DNA of 64,000 bases, from positions 138,116 to 202,115 of the forward strand of contig JBJKZD010000012.1 of assembly GCA_045560765.1 (NCBI GenBank), written 5' to 3'. Shown one piece after another: positions 41,683 through 50,916 of the stretch. Under the pieces are notes generated by a model. The model was given only the letters and a program-made list of their open reading frames with translations, was not told the origin of the DNA and searched no databases. A program made the translations under genes and the position numbers. Position 1 is the first letter of the stretch. Each line of letters opens with the position of its first letter. The stretch is from UBA9926 sp913064795 (GTDB taxonomy: Bacteria > Pseudomonadota > Gammaproteobacteria > Pseudomonadales > Azotimanducaceae).

Positions 41683-42162
41683 ATGAAGCTGACAGCGAAA
41701 TCTCGATATGCGGTGACAGCAATGGTTGACCTTGCGGTCCATCACGACGAAGGCCCGATCACCCTGGGAGATATCTCCGAGCGCCAGGCCATTAGTTTGC
41801 CTTATCTCGAGCAATTGTTTGCGAAGCTTAAGCGAAGCGCCTTGGTGCAGAGCGTGCGAGGCCCTGGCGGCGGGTACAAATTAGGACGCGATAGCCGAGA
41901 AATTTTTGTCGCGGATATCGTGAGTTCGGTGGATGAATCTGTTGACGCGACGCGATGTTCAGGAAAAGCAGATTGTCAGGGCGGTGAGATGTGCCTGACC
42001 CACGAGCTTTGGGCAGATCTCAGCGATCAGATCAATGGGTTTTTAAAAGGGATTGACTTGGCCAGCTTGGCAAAAAAAAGAAGCATCAAAATGATTGCCG
42101 CCCGTCAAGCCGCTGAGCAACTCGACCAGATCGGGATACAAGCCGTACAAGTTGCTGACTAG
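41683..42162 (+). CDS. iscR: Iron-sulfur cluster regulator IscR
   Basis: A 159-residue Rrf2-family transcription factor that senses [2Fe-2S] status and represses the isc operon. The winged helix includes LGDISERQAISLPYLEQLF, then RGPGGGYKLG. The cluster ligands are all present: C92, C98 and C104, plus H107, at the same positions as in E. coli IscR. ATG 41683 gives the standard MKLTAKSRYAVTAM start. It heads the run iscR-iscS-iscU-iscA-hscB-hscA-fdx-iscX. Confidence 0.96.
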   Translation: MKLTAKSRYAVTAMVDLAVHHDEGPITLGDISERQAISLPYLEQLFAKLKRSALVQSVRGPGGGYKLGRDSREIFVADIVSSVDESVDATRCSGKADCQGGEMCLTHELWADLSDQINGFLKGIDLASLAKKRSIKMIAARQAAEQLDQIGIQAVQVAD

Positions 42163-42189
42163 AGCATTGAAGCGTTATTTGGAGAAGTT

Positions 42190-43404
42190 ATGAAAGCCCC
42201 GGTTTATTTTGATTACGCAGCAACCACACCTGTTGACCCAAGGGTTGCGCAAAAAATGAGCGAATGCCTGATGACCGAAGGTAACTTCGGTAATCCAGCG
42301 AGCCGTTCGCACAAGTTTGGTTGGGAAGCAGAAGAGGCGGTGGAATTAGCCCGCAAACAAGTGGCGGATTTGCTGAATTGCGACCCCCGAGAAATCGTTT
42401 GGACCTCAGGCGCCACGGAGTCGGATAATCTCGCCATCAAAGGCGTGGCTCAGTTTTACAAGAGTAAGGGTAAGCATCTCATCACATCGAAGATTGAACA
42501 CAAGGCCGTTCTGGATCCTTGTCGGCATCTAGAGCGTGAAGGCTTTGAGGTGACCTACCTTGAGCCCGGTCCAGATGGGTTAATCACGCCCAGCCAGGTG
42601 CAAGCGGCCCTCAGAGAAGATACGACGTTGGTCTCCGTCATGCACGTTAACAATGAGATTGGTGTTGCCAATGATATTGCCGGCATCGGTGAAGTGTGCC
42701 GCGCTGCCAAAGTGCTCTATCACGTTGATGCCGCCCAGAGTGCTGGTAAGATGCCGATCGATCTTGATGCACTCAAGGTCGACTTGATGTCGCTCTCAGC
42801 CCATAAAATGTACGGCCCAAAGGGTGTGGGTGTGCTGTATGTTCGGCGCAAGCCAAGAGTACGGCTTGAGGCGCAAATGCATGGTGGTGGACATGAGCGC
42901 GGTATGCGGTCAGGGACTTTGGCGACCCACCAACTCGTGGGGATGGGCGAGGCTTGTCGCATCGCTCAGCAAGAGATGGCCTCTGAAGCGGCGCGTACTT
43001 TGGCGCTTCGGGAGCGTTTGCGCCAGGGTTTTGACGACATGGAAGAAGTCTATGTCAATGGGGATCTTGATGCGCATGTTCCTGGGATCATTAACATCAG
43101 CTTCAATTATGTGGAAGGCGAATCCTTAATCATGTCTCTGCCAGAGATCGCGGTTTCGAGCGGCTCTGCTTGTACATCCGCTAGCCTTGAACCCTCCTAT
43201 GTGCTGCGCGCTCTAGGAATGAATGATGAGTTGGCGCATAGTTCTCTGCGGTTCTCGGTGGGCAGGTTCACTACAGACCAAGATGTCGATGCTGCGATTG
43301 AACAAGTGCGTCATGCGGTTGAGAAGTTACGAGCATTATCGCCTCTATGGGATATGTACAAAGATGGGGTCGACCTGGATAGCATTGAATGGGCGGCCCA
43401 TTAG
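42190..43404 (+). CDS. iscS: Cysteine desulfurase IscS
   Basis: A 404-residue PLP enzyme that takes sulfur from cysteine, giving alanine and a persulfide passed to IscU and to tRNA thiolation. The cofactor lysine is in LSAHKMYGPKGVGVLY, and the persulfide cysteine in SSGSACTSASLEPSYVLRAL. N-terminal VYFDYAATTPVDPRV and FGNPASRSH are family hallmarks. It ends SPLWDMYKDGVDLDSIEWAAH, the docking tail for IscU and frataxin. GGAG lies upstream of ATG 42190. It follows iscR by 27 bases. Confidence 0.97.
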   Translation: MKAPVYFDYAATTPVDPRVAQKMSECLMTEGNFGNPASRSHKFGWEAEEAVELARKQVADLLNCDPREIVWTSGATESDNLAIKGVAQFYKSKGKHLITSKIEHKAVLDPCRHLEREGFEVTYLEPGPDGLITPSQVQAALREDTTLVSVMHVNNEIGVANDIAGIGEVCRAAKVLYHVDAAQSAGKMPIDLDALKVDLMSLSAHKMYGPKGVGVLYVRRKPRVRLEAQMHGGGHERGMRSGTLATHQLVGMGEACRIAQQEMASEAARTLALRERLRQGFDDMEEVYVNGDLDAHVPGIINISFNYVEGESLIMSLPEIAVSSGSACTSASLEPSYVLRALGMNDELAHSSLRFSVGRFTTDQDVDAAIEQVRHAVEKLRALSPLWDMYKDGVDLDSIEWAAH

Positions 43405-43439
43405 CCCGAAAATAAAGCGTTTTAATTGGAGTAAGTAAA

Positions 43440-43829
43440 ATGGCGTACAGCGATCAGGTGATGGATCACTACCAGAATCCTCGTAATGTGGGCAAGTTTG
43501 ATGACACAGACGACCAAGTCGGGACCGGGATGGTCGGCGCACCCGCGTGTGGAGATGTCATGCGGCTGCAGATCAAGGTAAACGACGCCGGCATTATCGA
43601 AGATGCAAAATTTAAGACCTACGGGTGCGGTTCTGCCATTGCGTCCAGCTCTCTTCTGACCGAGTGGGTCAAAGGACGCACGATAGACGACGCGGCGCAG
43701 ATCAAAAACACAGAGATTGCAGAGGAACTTGCTTTGCCTCCGGTCAAGATTCACTGCTCGGTTTTGGCTGAAGATGCCATCAAAGCGGCGGTGGAGGATT
43801 ATCGTAAAAAATCAGCTTCAGCTGAGTAG
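43440..43829 (+). CDS. iscU: Iron-sulfur cluster scaffold IscU
   Basis: A 129-residue scaffold on which [2Fe-2S] and [4Fe-4S] clusters are built. The three ligand cysteines are C37 (APACGD), C63 (TYGCGSA) and C106 (HCSVLAEDA), with the aspartate after C37. The HscA-binding motif LPPVK is at about 99-103. ATG 43440 starts MAYSDQVMDHYQNPRNVG, the standard N-terminus. It lies 35 bases after iscS. Confidence 0.97.
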   Translation: MAYSDQVMDHYQNPRNVGKFDDTDDQVGTGMVGAPACGDVMRLQIKVNDAGIIEDAKFKTYGCGSAIASSSLLTEWVKGRTIDDAAQIKNTEIAEELALPPVKIHCSVLAEDAIKAAVEDYRKKSASAE

Positions 43830-43903
43830 GTGCTTCAGCAAACCCAACATTTTTTTGCTGAACAAGAGCGATCGCCGAGGATGAAAGGCGTTGAGGAGTT
43901 TTC

Positions 43904-44227
43904 ATGGGAATCAGTCTAACCGACACTGCAGCGCGCCACGTGCATGACTATTTGGGTCAGCGCGGAGAGGGCGTTGGTATTCGATTGGCCGTCAAAACGA
44001 CGGGGTGCTCTGGGTTGATGTACGTGATCGAACCTGTGGATCATCCCGCGGAGGAAGACGTCAGCTTTGAGACCCAAGGCGTCCGAGTTTTTATCGACCC
44101 CAAGAGCTTGATTTATGTTGATGGCACCGAAATGGATTATGTCAAGCAAGGTCTCAACGAAGGGTTTGAGTTTCGCAACCCCAATGTCAAAGCAGAGTGT
44201 GGCTGCGGCGAAAGTTTTACCGTTTAA
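43904..44227 (+). CDS. iscA: Iron-sulfur assembly protein IscA
   Basis: A 107-residue A-type carrier that delivers iron or clusters to targets such as [4Fe-4S] proteins. The three conserved cysteines are C35 (TTGCSGLMY) and C99/C101 (ECGCGESFTV) near the end. GAGGAG precedes ATG 43904. It sits in the standard place between iscU and hscB. Confidence 0.96.
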   Translation: MGISLTDTAARHVHDYLGQRGEGVGIRLAVKTTGCSGLMYVIEPVDHPAEEDVSFETQGVRVFIDPKSLIYVDGTEMDYVKQGLNEGFEFRNPNVKAECGCGESFTV

Positions 44228-44241
44228 TCGCTTGAGTCATT

Positions 44242-44763
44242 TTGGATTTCAATCAAAATTTCTTTGAACTCTTTCAACTAGAAGTCGGTTTCGAAGTCGA
44301 TTTGGAACGCTTGCGCGGTCAATTCCAAATCTTGCAAAGAGAAGTTCATCCAGACCGTTATGCGGATCAGGACCCTCGGTCGCAAAGGCTGGCGACCCAA
44401 TGGTCAATGCGTGTCAATGAAGCGTTTGCGGTGCTTTCGAAGCCGCTTTCCCGGGCAATTTACCTCTTGGGTCTGGCTAACGTGGAGCTTGAGCAAAATC
44501 CATCCCTTGAACCCGAATTCTTGTTTGAACAGATTGAATTGCGGGAAAACCTCGATCATCTGGCTGAGGTCAAGGATCTTGCTGGACTCGTGGCACTGCT
44601 GGATGGGTTTGCGTCAAAACTCACCGCTGAAGCCCAGCAATTCGGCGAGTGTTTTGCAGCCGGGGAGTTGGACCTGGCAACTCGGAGTGTTTATCGCATG
44701 CAATTTTTGAACAAGCTGCAGAGCGCAGCACAACAGACCGAAGAAGCGTTGTTGGACGACTAA
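44242..44763 (+). CDS. hscB: Fe-S cluster co-chaperone HscB
   Basis: A 173-residue J-protein that brings IscU to HscA and stimulates its ATPase. The J-domain HPD is at residues 36-38 in QREVHPDRYAD. The C-terminal half is the three-helix IscU-binding domain (ELRENLDHLAEVKDLAGLVALL onward). The start is TTG 44242, 15 bases after iscA; no in-frame ATG occurs before the J-domain, and the product then starts MDFNQNFFELF as the family does. hscA follows after one base. Confidence 0.94.
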   Translation: MDFNQNFFELFQLEVGFEVDLERLRGQFQILQREVHPDRYADQDPRSQRLATQWSMRVNEAFAVLSKPLSRAIYLLGLANVELEQNPSLEPEFLFEQIELRENLDHLAEVKDLAGLVALLDGFASKLTAEAQQFGECFAAGELDLATRSVYRMQFLNKLQSAAQQTEEALLDD

Positions 44764-44764
44764 T

Positions 44765-46672
44765 ATGGCTTTAATTCAAATTACTGAGCCTGGACAAGCG
44801 TTGGATCCCCATCAGCGCAAGCGCGCAGCGGGCATCGATCTTGGTACAACGAATTCGCTGATAGCTTCTGTGAGAGCAGGTCAAGCCAGTATTTTAAAAG
44901 ACGAACAGGGCGCTGGATTAATGCCCAGCGTTGTGCATTTTTCCCAAGCGGCCTTGTTAGTCGGCGAGGCGGCGCAGGCGATGGCTTCCACCGATCCGCT
45001 GAATACCATCGCTTCAGCGAAAAGGCTGTTGGGTCGGGGCCGGCATGACATTGCGGATCAAGCGATGGTAAAAAACTATCGTTTGGCAGAAGGCGAACAA
45101 GGAATGGTGCGACTCGAGACCGCCGCAGGCGATATAAGCCCGGTTCAGGTCTCCGCAGAGATCTTAAAGGTGCTCGCGGCTCGGGGGCAGGAGACATTGG
45201 GCGGTGCGCTCGACGGTGTGGTGATTACCGTGCCTGCCTATTTTGACGACGCCCAGCGGCAGGCCACCCGAGACGCCGCCGCGTTGGCTGGTCTGTCGGT
45301 GTTAAGGTTGCTCAATGAACCAACCGCTGCTGCGGTGGCGTATGGTTTGGATTCAGGCGAATCAGGCAATATTGTTGTGTTTGATTTGGGCGGTGGTACG
45401 TTTGACGTCTCACTGCTGAGACTGTCCCGGGGCGTCTTTGAAGTGCTGGCCACCGGTGGCGATTCTGGCCTGGGTGGTGATGACTTTGATGAAGCGCTCG
45501 CAGCGCTCCTTCTAAATAAAGCAGGTTTCTCAGAGACGCTTGATCCCGTTTCCTCCCGTCAGCTTTTGTCGATGGCTCGGAGTGTCAAAGAGCGGCTCAG
45601 CGAAGACACGGTGGTAGCTGTCTCGCTTGATTTGCCGGCGCTAAACTGGGAGGGCGAAGTGACCCGGATCGACTTTGAGGCCTGCACGAAATCCTTGATC
45701 GATAAAGCGATCAAAGCCTGCAGACGTGTGGTTCGGGACTCGGGTCTCAAAACCTCTGAAATCGATCAGATTGTCTTGGTTGGCGGCGCTACTCGAATTC
45801 CGGCGGTTCGCGCTGAAGTGGCAACATTTTTTGGTAAAGCGCCTTTGACAAAACTCGATCCGGACCAAGTCGTTGCCATCGGCGCGGCCATTCAGGCGGA
45901 CGTGCTGATCGGCAACAAGCCCGATGATGAGATGTTGCTGCTCGATGTTTTACCTTTGTCGTTGGGTCTAGAGACCATGGGCGGCCTGGTGGAAAAAATC
46001 ATTGCCCGCAATACCCCGATCCCCGTGCAGCGCGCACAAGAATTCACTACATTTAAGGATGGCCAGACGGCGATGTTGGTTCATGTGCTCCAAGGTGAAC
46101 GTGAGCAAGTTGCCGACTGCAGGTCCCTGGGTCAGTTTGAGCTTCGAGGGATTCCTGGGATGGTGGCAGGGGCAGCCAAAATCAGGGTGGTTTTTCAGGT
46201 GGATGCCGATGGATTACTGTCAGTTTCGGCGTCAGAGCTGGGTACGGGTGTCTCGGCGGCGATCGATGTTAAGCCGTCTTATGGGTTGGCGGAAGAAGAG
46301 ATCACCGCCATGCTGAAGGCCTCTTTTAGCCATGCTCAAGAGGATGCTCAGGCGCGAATGTTGCTCGAAGCAAGGGTGGATGCGCAGAGGCTTTGCGATG
46401 CCTTGAGTGCGGCGCTTGAGCTGGATGGCCCCGGGCTGCTGAATGACGAGGAAATGCGCGTATTACAGGAGGGTGTGTCGGCACTGGTGGAAGTCGCGGA
46501 GGGGAATGCTGTTGATGCCATAACGAGAGCAACCGAACAATTGAGTCAGGCCAGCGATGCTTTTGCCGCCCGCCGCATGGATCGTGAGGTTCAGAGAGCC
46601 TTAACGGGTCAGTCGGTCAACCAAGTCATCGAAGCAGCAGCAACTGATGAAACCGCGCTTAACAGCGATTGA
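44765..46672 (+). CDS. hscA: Fe-S protein assembly chaperone HscA
   Basis: A 635-residue Hsp70 specialised for releasing clusters from IscU. The ATPase half carries AAGIDLGTTNSLIA, IVVFDLGGGTFDVSLL and IVLVGGATRIPAVR; the peptide-binding half starts after LLLDVLPLSLGLETMGG. It is slightly longer than E. coli HscA (616), mainly through the N-terminal arm and tail. It lacks the acidic DnaK tail. ATG 44765 follows hscB directly, indicating coupled translation. Confidence 0.96.
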   Translation: MALIQITEPGQALDPHQRKRAAGIDLGTTNSLIASVRAGQASILKDEQGAGLMPSVVHFSQAALLVGEAAQAMASTDPLNTIASAKRLLGRGRHDIADQAMVKNYRLAEGEQGMVRLETAAGDISPVQVSAEILKVLAARGQETLGGALDGVVITVPAYFDDAQRQATRDAAALAGLSVLRLLNEPTAAAVAYGLDSGESGNIVVFDLGGGTFDVSLLRLSRGVFEVLATGGDSGLGGDDFDEALAALLLNKAGFSETLDPVSSRQLLSMARSVKERLSEDTVVAVSLDLPALNWEGEVTRIDFEACTKSLIDKAIKACRRVVRDSGLKTSEIDQIVLVGGATRIPAVRAEVATFFGKAPLTKLDPDQVVAIGAAIQADVLIGNKPDDEMLLLDVLPLSLGLETMGGLVEKIIARNTPIPVQRAQEFTTFKDGQTAMLVHVLQGEREQVADCRSLGQFELRGIPGMVAGAAKIRVVFQVDADGLLSVSASELGTGVSAAIDVKPSYGLAEEEITAMLKASFSHAQEDAQARMLLEARVDAQRLCDALSAALELDGPGLLNDEEMRVLQEGVSALVEVAEGNAVDAITRATEQLSQASDAFAARRMDREVQRALTGQSVNQVIEAAATDETALNSD

Positions 46673-46693
46673 TCACTAAGGAATTGTTGAACG

Positions 46694-47032
46694 ATGCCGA
46701 AAATTGTCATTTTACCTCATGCTGAACGTTGCCCTGATGGCGCTGTGATGGAAGTCGAGCCAGGCGCAGTGTTGATCGATGCAGCCCTCGCTGGCGGCGT
46801 TAAAATCGAACACGCCTGCGAGATGGCCTGCGCCTGTACCACCTGTCATGTCATCGTGCGAGAAGGGTTCGATTCACTGGAACCTTCCGACGAGTTAGAA
46901 GATGATTTGTTAGATAAGGCCTGGGGCCTGGAGCCTGACTCAAGGCTCAGCTGTCAGCTGGTGGTCGCTGACGAAGATTTGGTCATTGAGATTCCAAAGT
47001 ATACCATTAACCAAGTTTCTGAGAATCATTAG
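46694..47032 (+). CDS. fdx: ISC-type [2Fe-2S] ferredoxin
   Basis: A 112-residue adrenodoxin-type ferredoxin that supplies electrons for cluster assembly on IscU. The ligands are C42, C48 and C51 in the ACEMACACTTCHVIV loop, and C87 in RLSCQLVV; C46 is an additional conserved cysteine. An acidic patch, DELEDDLLDKAWGL, fits the partner-binding helix. ATG 46694 lies 21 bases after hscA. Confidence 0.96.
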   Translation: MPKIVILPHAERCPDGAVMEVEPGAVLIDAALAGGVKIEHACEMACACTTCHVIVREGFDSLEPSDELEDDLLDKAWGLEPDSRLSCQLVVADEDLVIEIPKYTINQVSENH

Positions 47033-47039
47033 GGCAACC

Positions 47040-47234
47040 ATGAAGTGGACCGATAGTTTAGACATCGCACTCGCGTTAATCGACCATCATCCGGAGGTAG
47101 ATCCTCAATCGATTCGTTTTACGGACCTGAAAGCCTGGGTTGAAGCTCTGCCAGGGTTCGACGATCAACCTGATCGATGCGGGGAGCGGATTCTAGAAGC
47201 GATACAGATGACCTGGATCGACGAGATGGATTGA
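47040..47234 (+). CDS. iscX: Fe-S assembly protein IscX
   Basis: A 64-residue acidic protein that binds IscS and iron and modulates desulfurase activity, as frataxin does. The whole chain matches the family: MKWTDSLDIALALIDHHPEVDP, then RFTDLKAWVEALPGF and CGERILEAIQMTWIDE. ATG 47040 is chosen within a longer open frame because it gives this exact start. It lies seven bases after fdx and closes the isc operon. Confidence 0.95.
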   Translation: MKWTDSLDIALALIDHHPEVDPQSIRFTDLKAWVEALPGFDDQPDRCGERILEAIQMTWIDEMD

Positions 47235-47278
47235 GTTGATTTAAGGCTTTTTCACTAGGGTACAGGTTGAATCAGGCG

Positions 47279-47284
47279 TATAAT
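47279..47284 (+). promoter_or_regulatory. -10 box of the ndk promoter
   Basis: A consensus TATAAT, 40 bases before the ndk ATG and 45 after the iscX stop. No good -35 is present 17 bases upstream, so it may depend on an activator or serve as an internal promoter of the isc-ndk region. Confidence 0.5.
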
Positions 47285-47323
47285 GCGGCGCCTAAAATTC
47301 TGTAATTAACCAGTGGAGTAAAC

Positions 47324-47749
47324 ATGGCCGTGGAAAAAACTTTTTCGATTATCAAACCCGACGCTGTCGCCAAGAATGTCATCGGTCAAATACTGGCGCG
47401 ATTCGAGGCCGCGGGTCTGCAAGTTGTGGCGTCTCGAATGGAGCATCTCACCGAAGAGAAAGCACAGGGTTTTTACGCTGAGCACGACGGCAAAGGTTTT
47501 TTCAAGGATCTCGTGGCGTTCATGACGTCTGGCCCTGTCGTCGTTCAAGTGCTCGAAGGTGAAAACGCGATTTTGGCGAACCGAGAACTCATGGGTGCGA
47601 CTAACCCACAAGAGGCTGCTGCTGGAACGATTCGAGCAGATTTTGCTCAAAGTATTGATGCCAACGCGGTACACGGTTCAGATTCACCCGAGTCAGCAGC
47701 ACGAGAAATCGCTTATTTCTTTAGCGCTGATCAGATCTGCAGCAGATGA
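47324..47749 (+). CDS. ndk: Nucleoside diphosphate kinase
   Basis: A 141-residue cytosolic enzyme balancing nucleoside triphosphates through a phosphohistidine. The catalytic histidine is H117 in NAVHGSDS. The start MAVEKTFSIIKPDAVAKNVIG and the MGATNPQEAAAGTIRADF segment are fully conserved. ATG 47324 has GTGGAG-like sequence upstream. Its stop overlaps the rlmN start as ATGA. Confidence 0.97.
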   Translation: MAVEKTFSIIKPDAVAKNVIGQILARFEAAGLQVVASRMEHLTEEKAQGFYAEHDGKGFFKDLVAFMTSGPVVVQVLEGENAILANRELMGATNPQEAAAGTIRADFAQSIDANAVHGSDSPESAAREIAYFFSADQICSR

Positions 47750-48867
47750 ACCAAACCCAGCCAGAAAAACTTGATCTTCTGGGGCTGAGTCAGCCTCAGA
47801 TGCATCGGGCTCTGTCTGGCTTGGGAGAAAAACCCTACCGTACACAGCAAGTGATGAAATGGCTGCATCATCGTGATGCAAGTGATATCCACGAAATGAC
47901 GGATATCAGTAAGAAACTAAGGGCTCATTTTGAAGTAGCCGCCGAGATTCATGAGCCAGAAGTCCTTTCTGAAAAGGTTTCTCAAGATGGAACCCGCAAG
48001 TGGTTAATGCGTGCACGTTCTGGCAGTGCGATAGAGACCGTGTTCATACCCGAAGGCGCTCGGGGAACGCTGTGCGTCTCATCCCAGGTGGGATGCGTCC
48101 TCGATTGCAAATTTTGCTCGACGGGCAAGCAAGGGTTTAATTCCAACTTAAGCGCTGGGGAAATCGTGGGTCAGCTTCGGGTCGCCGAGCGGACGCTGCG
48201 GGACCAATTCTCAGACCGCAATCGTGCGGTGACCAATGTTGTCCTTATGGGGATGGGTGAGCCGTTGCTGAACGCGGACCAGGTCATCCCGGCGGTTTCC
48301 ATCATGATGGACGACCTGGGCTATGGAATCTCTAAACGCAAAGTGACGATCTCAACCGCTGGGGTTGTGCCTGGCATTCGGCGGCTCAAGGAAACCACTG
48401 ACGCCTCACTGGCGATCTCTCTCCATGCACCCAACGATTCGCTCAGAGATCAATTGGTTCCGATTAACCGTAAATATCCTATCGCGATGCTGCTCGATGC
48501 GTGCCGGGATTATGCAGAAAACCTCGGTGAAAAAAGAACGATTACCATCGAATATATCCTACTCGATGGTATCAATGATCAGGCTGAACATGCGGTAGAG
48601 CTTTCGGCCTTGTTGGCTGGATTCCCCTGCAAGATCAATCTGATTCCCTTTAACCCTTACCCTGGGACAGCTTTTAGAAGACCCAATGCAAAAAACGTTC
48701 GATTTTTTCAAGAATATTTAGTCGGCAGGGGGTTCTCGACGATGGTTCGTACGACCCGGGGCGCTGATATCGATGCGGCCTGCGGGCAGCTCGCGGGCCA
48801 GGTCGAAGATCGAACCCGTCGTAGTGAGCGTTATCAGCGCATCGCGCTTGCGGCGGCAGCAGAATGA
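47746..48867 (+). CDS. rlmN: Dual-specificity 23S rRNA/tRNA adenine-C2 methyltransferase RlmN
   Basis: A 373-residue radical-SAM enzyme methylating A2503 of 23S rRNA and A37 of some tRNAs. The CxxxCxxC motif that binds the [4Fe-4S] cluster is C117, C121 and C124. The methyl-carrying cysteine is in GADIDAACGQLAGQ near residue 345. VVLMGMGEPLLNAD and ITIEYILLDGINDQ are also typical. It is coupled to ndk upstream and pilW downstream by ATGA overlaps. Confidence 0.96.
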   Translation: MNQTQPEKLDLLGLSQPQMHRALSGLGEKPYRTQQVMKWLHHRDASDIHEMTDISKKLRAHFEVAAEIHEPEVLSEKVSQDGTRKWLMRARSGSAIETVFIPEGARGTLCVSSQVGCVLDCKFCSTGKQGFNSNLSAGEIVGQLRVAERTLRDQFSDRNRAVTNVVLMGMGEPLLNADQVIPAVSIMMDDLGYGISKRKVTISTAGVVPGIRRLKETTDASLAISLHAPNDSLRDQLVPINRKYPIAMLLDACRDYAENLGEKRTITIEYILLDGINDQAEHAVELSALLAGFPCKINLIPFNPYPGTAFRRPNAKNVRFFQEYLVGRGFSTMVRTTRGADIDAACGQLAGQVEDRTRRSERYQRIALAAAAE

Positions 48868-49631
48868 TGCGCTCAGTGCGGCTGGGTTGGGTTTTGCTGG
48901 TACTGGTCGGTTGCGTAAGCACGGATCAGCAGGTGGTCCCAGTTGATGAGCAAGAAGTGGCCTCCCGGGCGATTGAGCTAGGTGTGGCTTATTTGCGTCA
49001 AGGGGATTACACCCGAGCGAAAGACAATCTCATGAAAGCGCTAGCGATTGATGAGGATTCGGCGCGGGCGCATAACACACTGGCAATTGTGTTTCAGCAA
49101 GAGCGAGAATTTGAGCTGGCCGAACGATACTTTTTGCGCGCCATCAGCTTAGATCCCGCGCTGATCGCGGCCCGCAATAATTACGGTGCCTTCTTGTATG
49201 CCAGAGCACGACCAGCGGAAGCCGTTACGCAACTACAAATTGCAACCGAAGATCGTTTTTACGAACGCCGGGCCCAAGCCTTCGAAAATTTGGGGGTTGC
49301 CTACCTGGCGTTGGCTGATCAAGGCTTGGCGCTTGCCGCGTTTGAGCGCGCTGCGGCACTGAATGCCCGTTTGCCCCGAACGCTTCTGGAACTTGCTGAC
49401 CTCAACTTTCAACAGCAAGACTACCCAAGTGCACGAGACTATTTTTTGCGCCACAAGGCGCTTGCGCCCGACTCGGCACGCAGCCTTTATCTTTGTGCGC
49501 AAATCTACACTATTTTTTTAGCGGTAAGAGAGCGAGATCAATGTACGGAAGATCTGATGAGAATTTTCCCTGCGTCCGAGGGTGCCAAGACTTTGAGAGA
49601 AGGTTCACCGATCGAGGCGCACAATGAGTGA
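48864..49631 (+). CDS. pilW: Type IV pilus assembly TPR lipoprotein PilW (PilF)
   Basis: A 255-residue outer-membrane lipoprotein that acts as pilotin for the PilQ secretin. The signal peptide MMRSVRLGWVLLVLVGC ends with the lipobox cysteine at about 17. About six TPR units follow (for example AIELGVAYLRQGDYTRAKDNL and AHNTLAIVFQQEREFELAERYF), as in Pseudomonas PilF. ATG 48864 overlaps the rlmN stop. The stop overlaps the true start of the rodZ region (ATG 49624) by eight bases. Confidence 0.92.
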   Translation: MMRSVRLGWVLLVLVGCVSTDQQVVPVDEQEVASRAIELGVAYLRQGDYTRAKDNLMKALAIDEDSARAHNTLAIVFQQEREFELAERYFLRAISLDPALIAARNNYGAFLYARARPAEAVTQLQIATEDRFYERRAQAFENLGVAYLALADQGLALAAFERAAALNARLPRTLLELADLNFQQQDYPSARDYFLRHKALAPDSARSLYLCAQIYTIFLAVRERDQCTEDLMRIFPASEGAKTLREGSPIEAHNE

Positions 49632-50907
49632 GGTGGGCGTGGGGTCTGATGTACCGAGTGTTGCTGGAACCTTGCTGCAAGCGAGGACGGCGGCGGGAGT
49701 TGTCTCAAACGGAAGTGGCTGACGCGCTTTTTTTAACCGTAGACATGATCGCGTTTCTGGATGCGGGTGAGTATGACCGGCTGCCTAATCAAGCCTTTGT
49801 CCGAGGATATTTACGCAGTTATGCGCGGCTGGTGGGGCTCGACCCGAATCAGCTGATTCGCCAATTCGATGAGGAGAGTCGTCAAGCAGAGCCTAATAAC
49901 CTTGAACCGCCCGCCCCTAAATCGGTAATGGAACCCCGTTTCTCTGGCGTAGTGCAAGCGGGCTTGATCAGCCTTGGCCTGATCGCCGTCTTAGTGCTTG
50001 CGGTTTTGATGTTCAGCTCGGAAGAGGAGCCGCTTCGTTCCACCAACGCGGAAATAAGCACCACCAAGTCGAATCAATCAAATTCCACGCCCCAGGTTCA
50101 ACTTGAAGTTGGACCCAACGAAGCTGAGGCGAGCCCTGAGATCGTTCCCGTTCCAGGAGACTCGGAGAGTGCCAAGGCGCTCGCGCGCCGCTGGGTCAGC
50201 AGTCATCGAGGAAGACCCAACGAGTTTGGGTGAGTTCTCACCGGTTAGCTCTGAGTTGGACGCTTCCGGTGCCGCCAATGGCGATCTGACGCCCGAAGCA
50301 GGCTCAGAAATAGAAGAACCTAACCGTTCAGAAGAGTCCAGCGAACGGGGTTCTGAATCGACAATGGTGATCAGTAGCGCCCTTAGCGTCGCAGCGCCTC
50401 CCGGCGAAACATTGGGCGTTGGTAATGGACTCGTAGGGTCGAGCTCAGAAGGCCTGAGCGCAAGCGATGGAGAGTACCGGGAAGCAACAATCAACGTGCC
50501 GGAGGTCGAGCCAGCTGTGCGGGTCGATGAGTCAGCCCCCCCCGAACATCGAGCGGCAGACAAGAAGGTTTGGTTTGGATTCACGCCCGGGAGCTTTGGG
50601 TTCTGTTTCGATCTCAAGAGAAGATTTTGATGGAGGACGGCGAATCTGGGTTGATGCTGGAGGGTCGGATGAACTGACCGCCGAGCTGAGTGATGCGTGT
50701 TGGATTGAAGTCGCCGATGGACAAGGGGAACGCATCTATGGTGATCTCAACAGAGCCGGGGATGCCCTGATCATATCGGGCCGCGCGCCGTTTGAAGTAC
50801 TCCTCGGAAATGCCCCTGTCGTTAGCCTCGCCTTTAATGGCGAACCGATTGACCTCGCAAGAAGGACGACCCCCGAACTGACCGCGCGAGTGACCCTCGG
50901 CAACTAG
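49624..50907 (+). pseudogene. rodZ: RodZ-type cytoskeletal protein, broken by three frameshifts
   Basis: RodZ is a single-pass membrane protein linking MreB to the cell-shape machinery. Its parts lie here in order but in three frames. ATG 49624 gives MSEVGVGSDVPSVAGTLLQA; an extra A near 49698 then moves the helix-turn-helix (ELSQTEVADALFLTVDMIAF) and membrane helix (GLISLGLIAVLVLAVLMF) to the next frame. That frame stops at 50231-50233, and the acidic linker continues one base over. It stops at 50628-50630, while the terminal DUF4115 domain (CWIEVADGQGERIYGDL, APFEVLLGNAPVVSLAFNG) runs in another frame to 50907. Each break is a net +1. Whether this is real decay or sequence error cannot be decided from sequence alone. 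It keeps its place between pilW and ispG. Confidence 0.85.
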
Positions 50908-50916
50908 GAGAAAATT

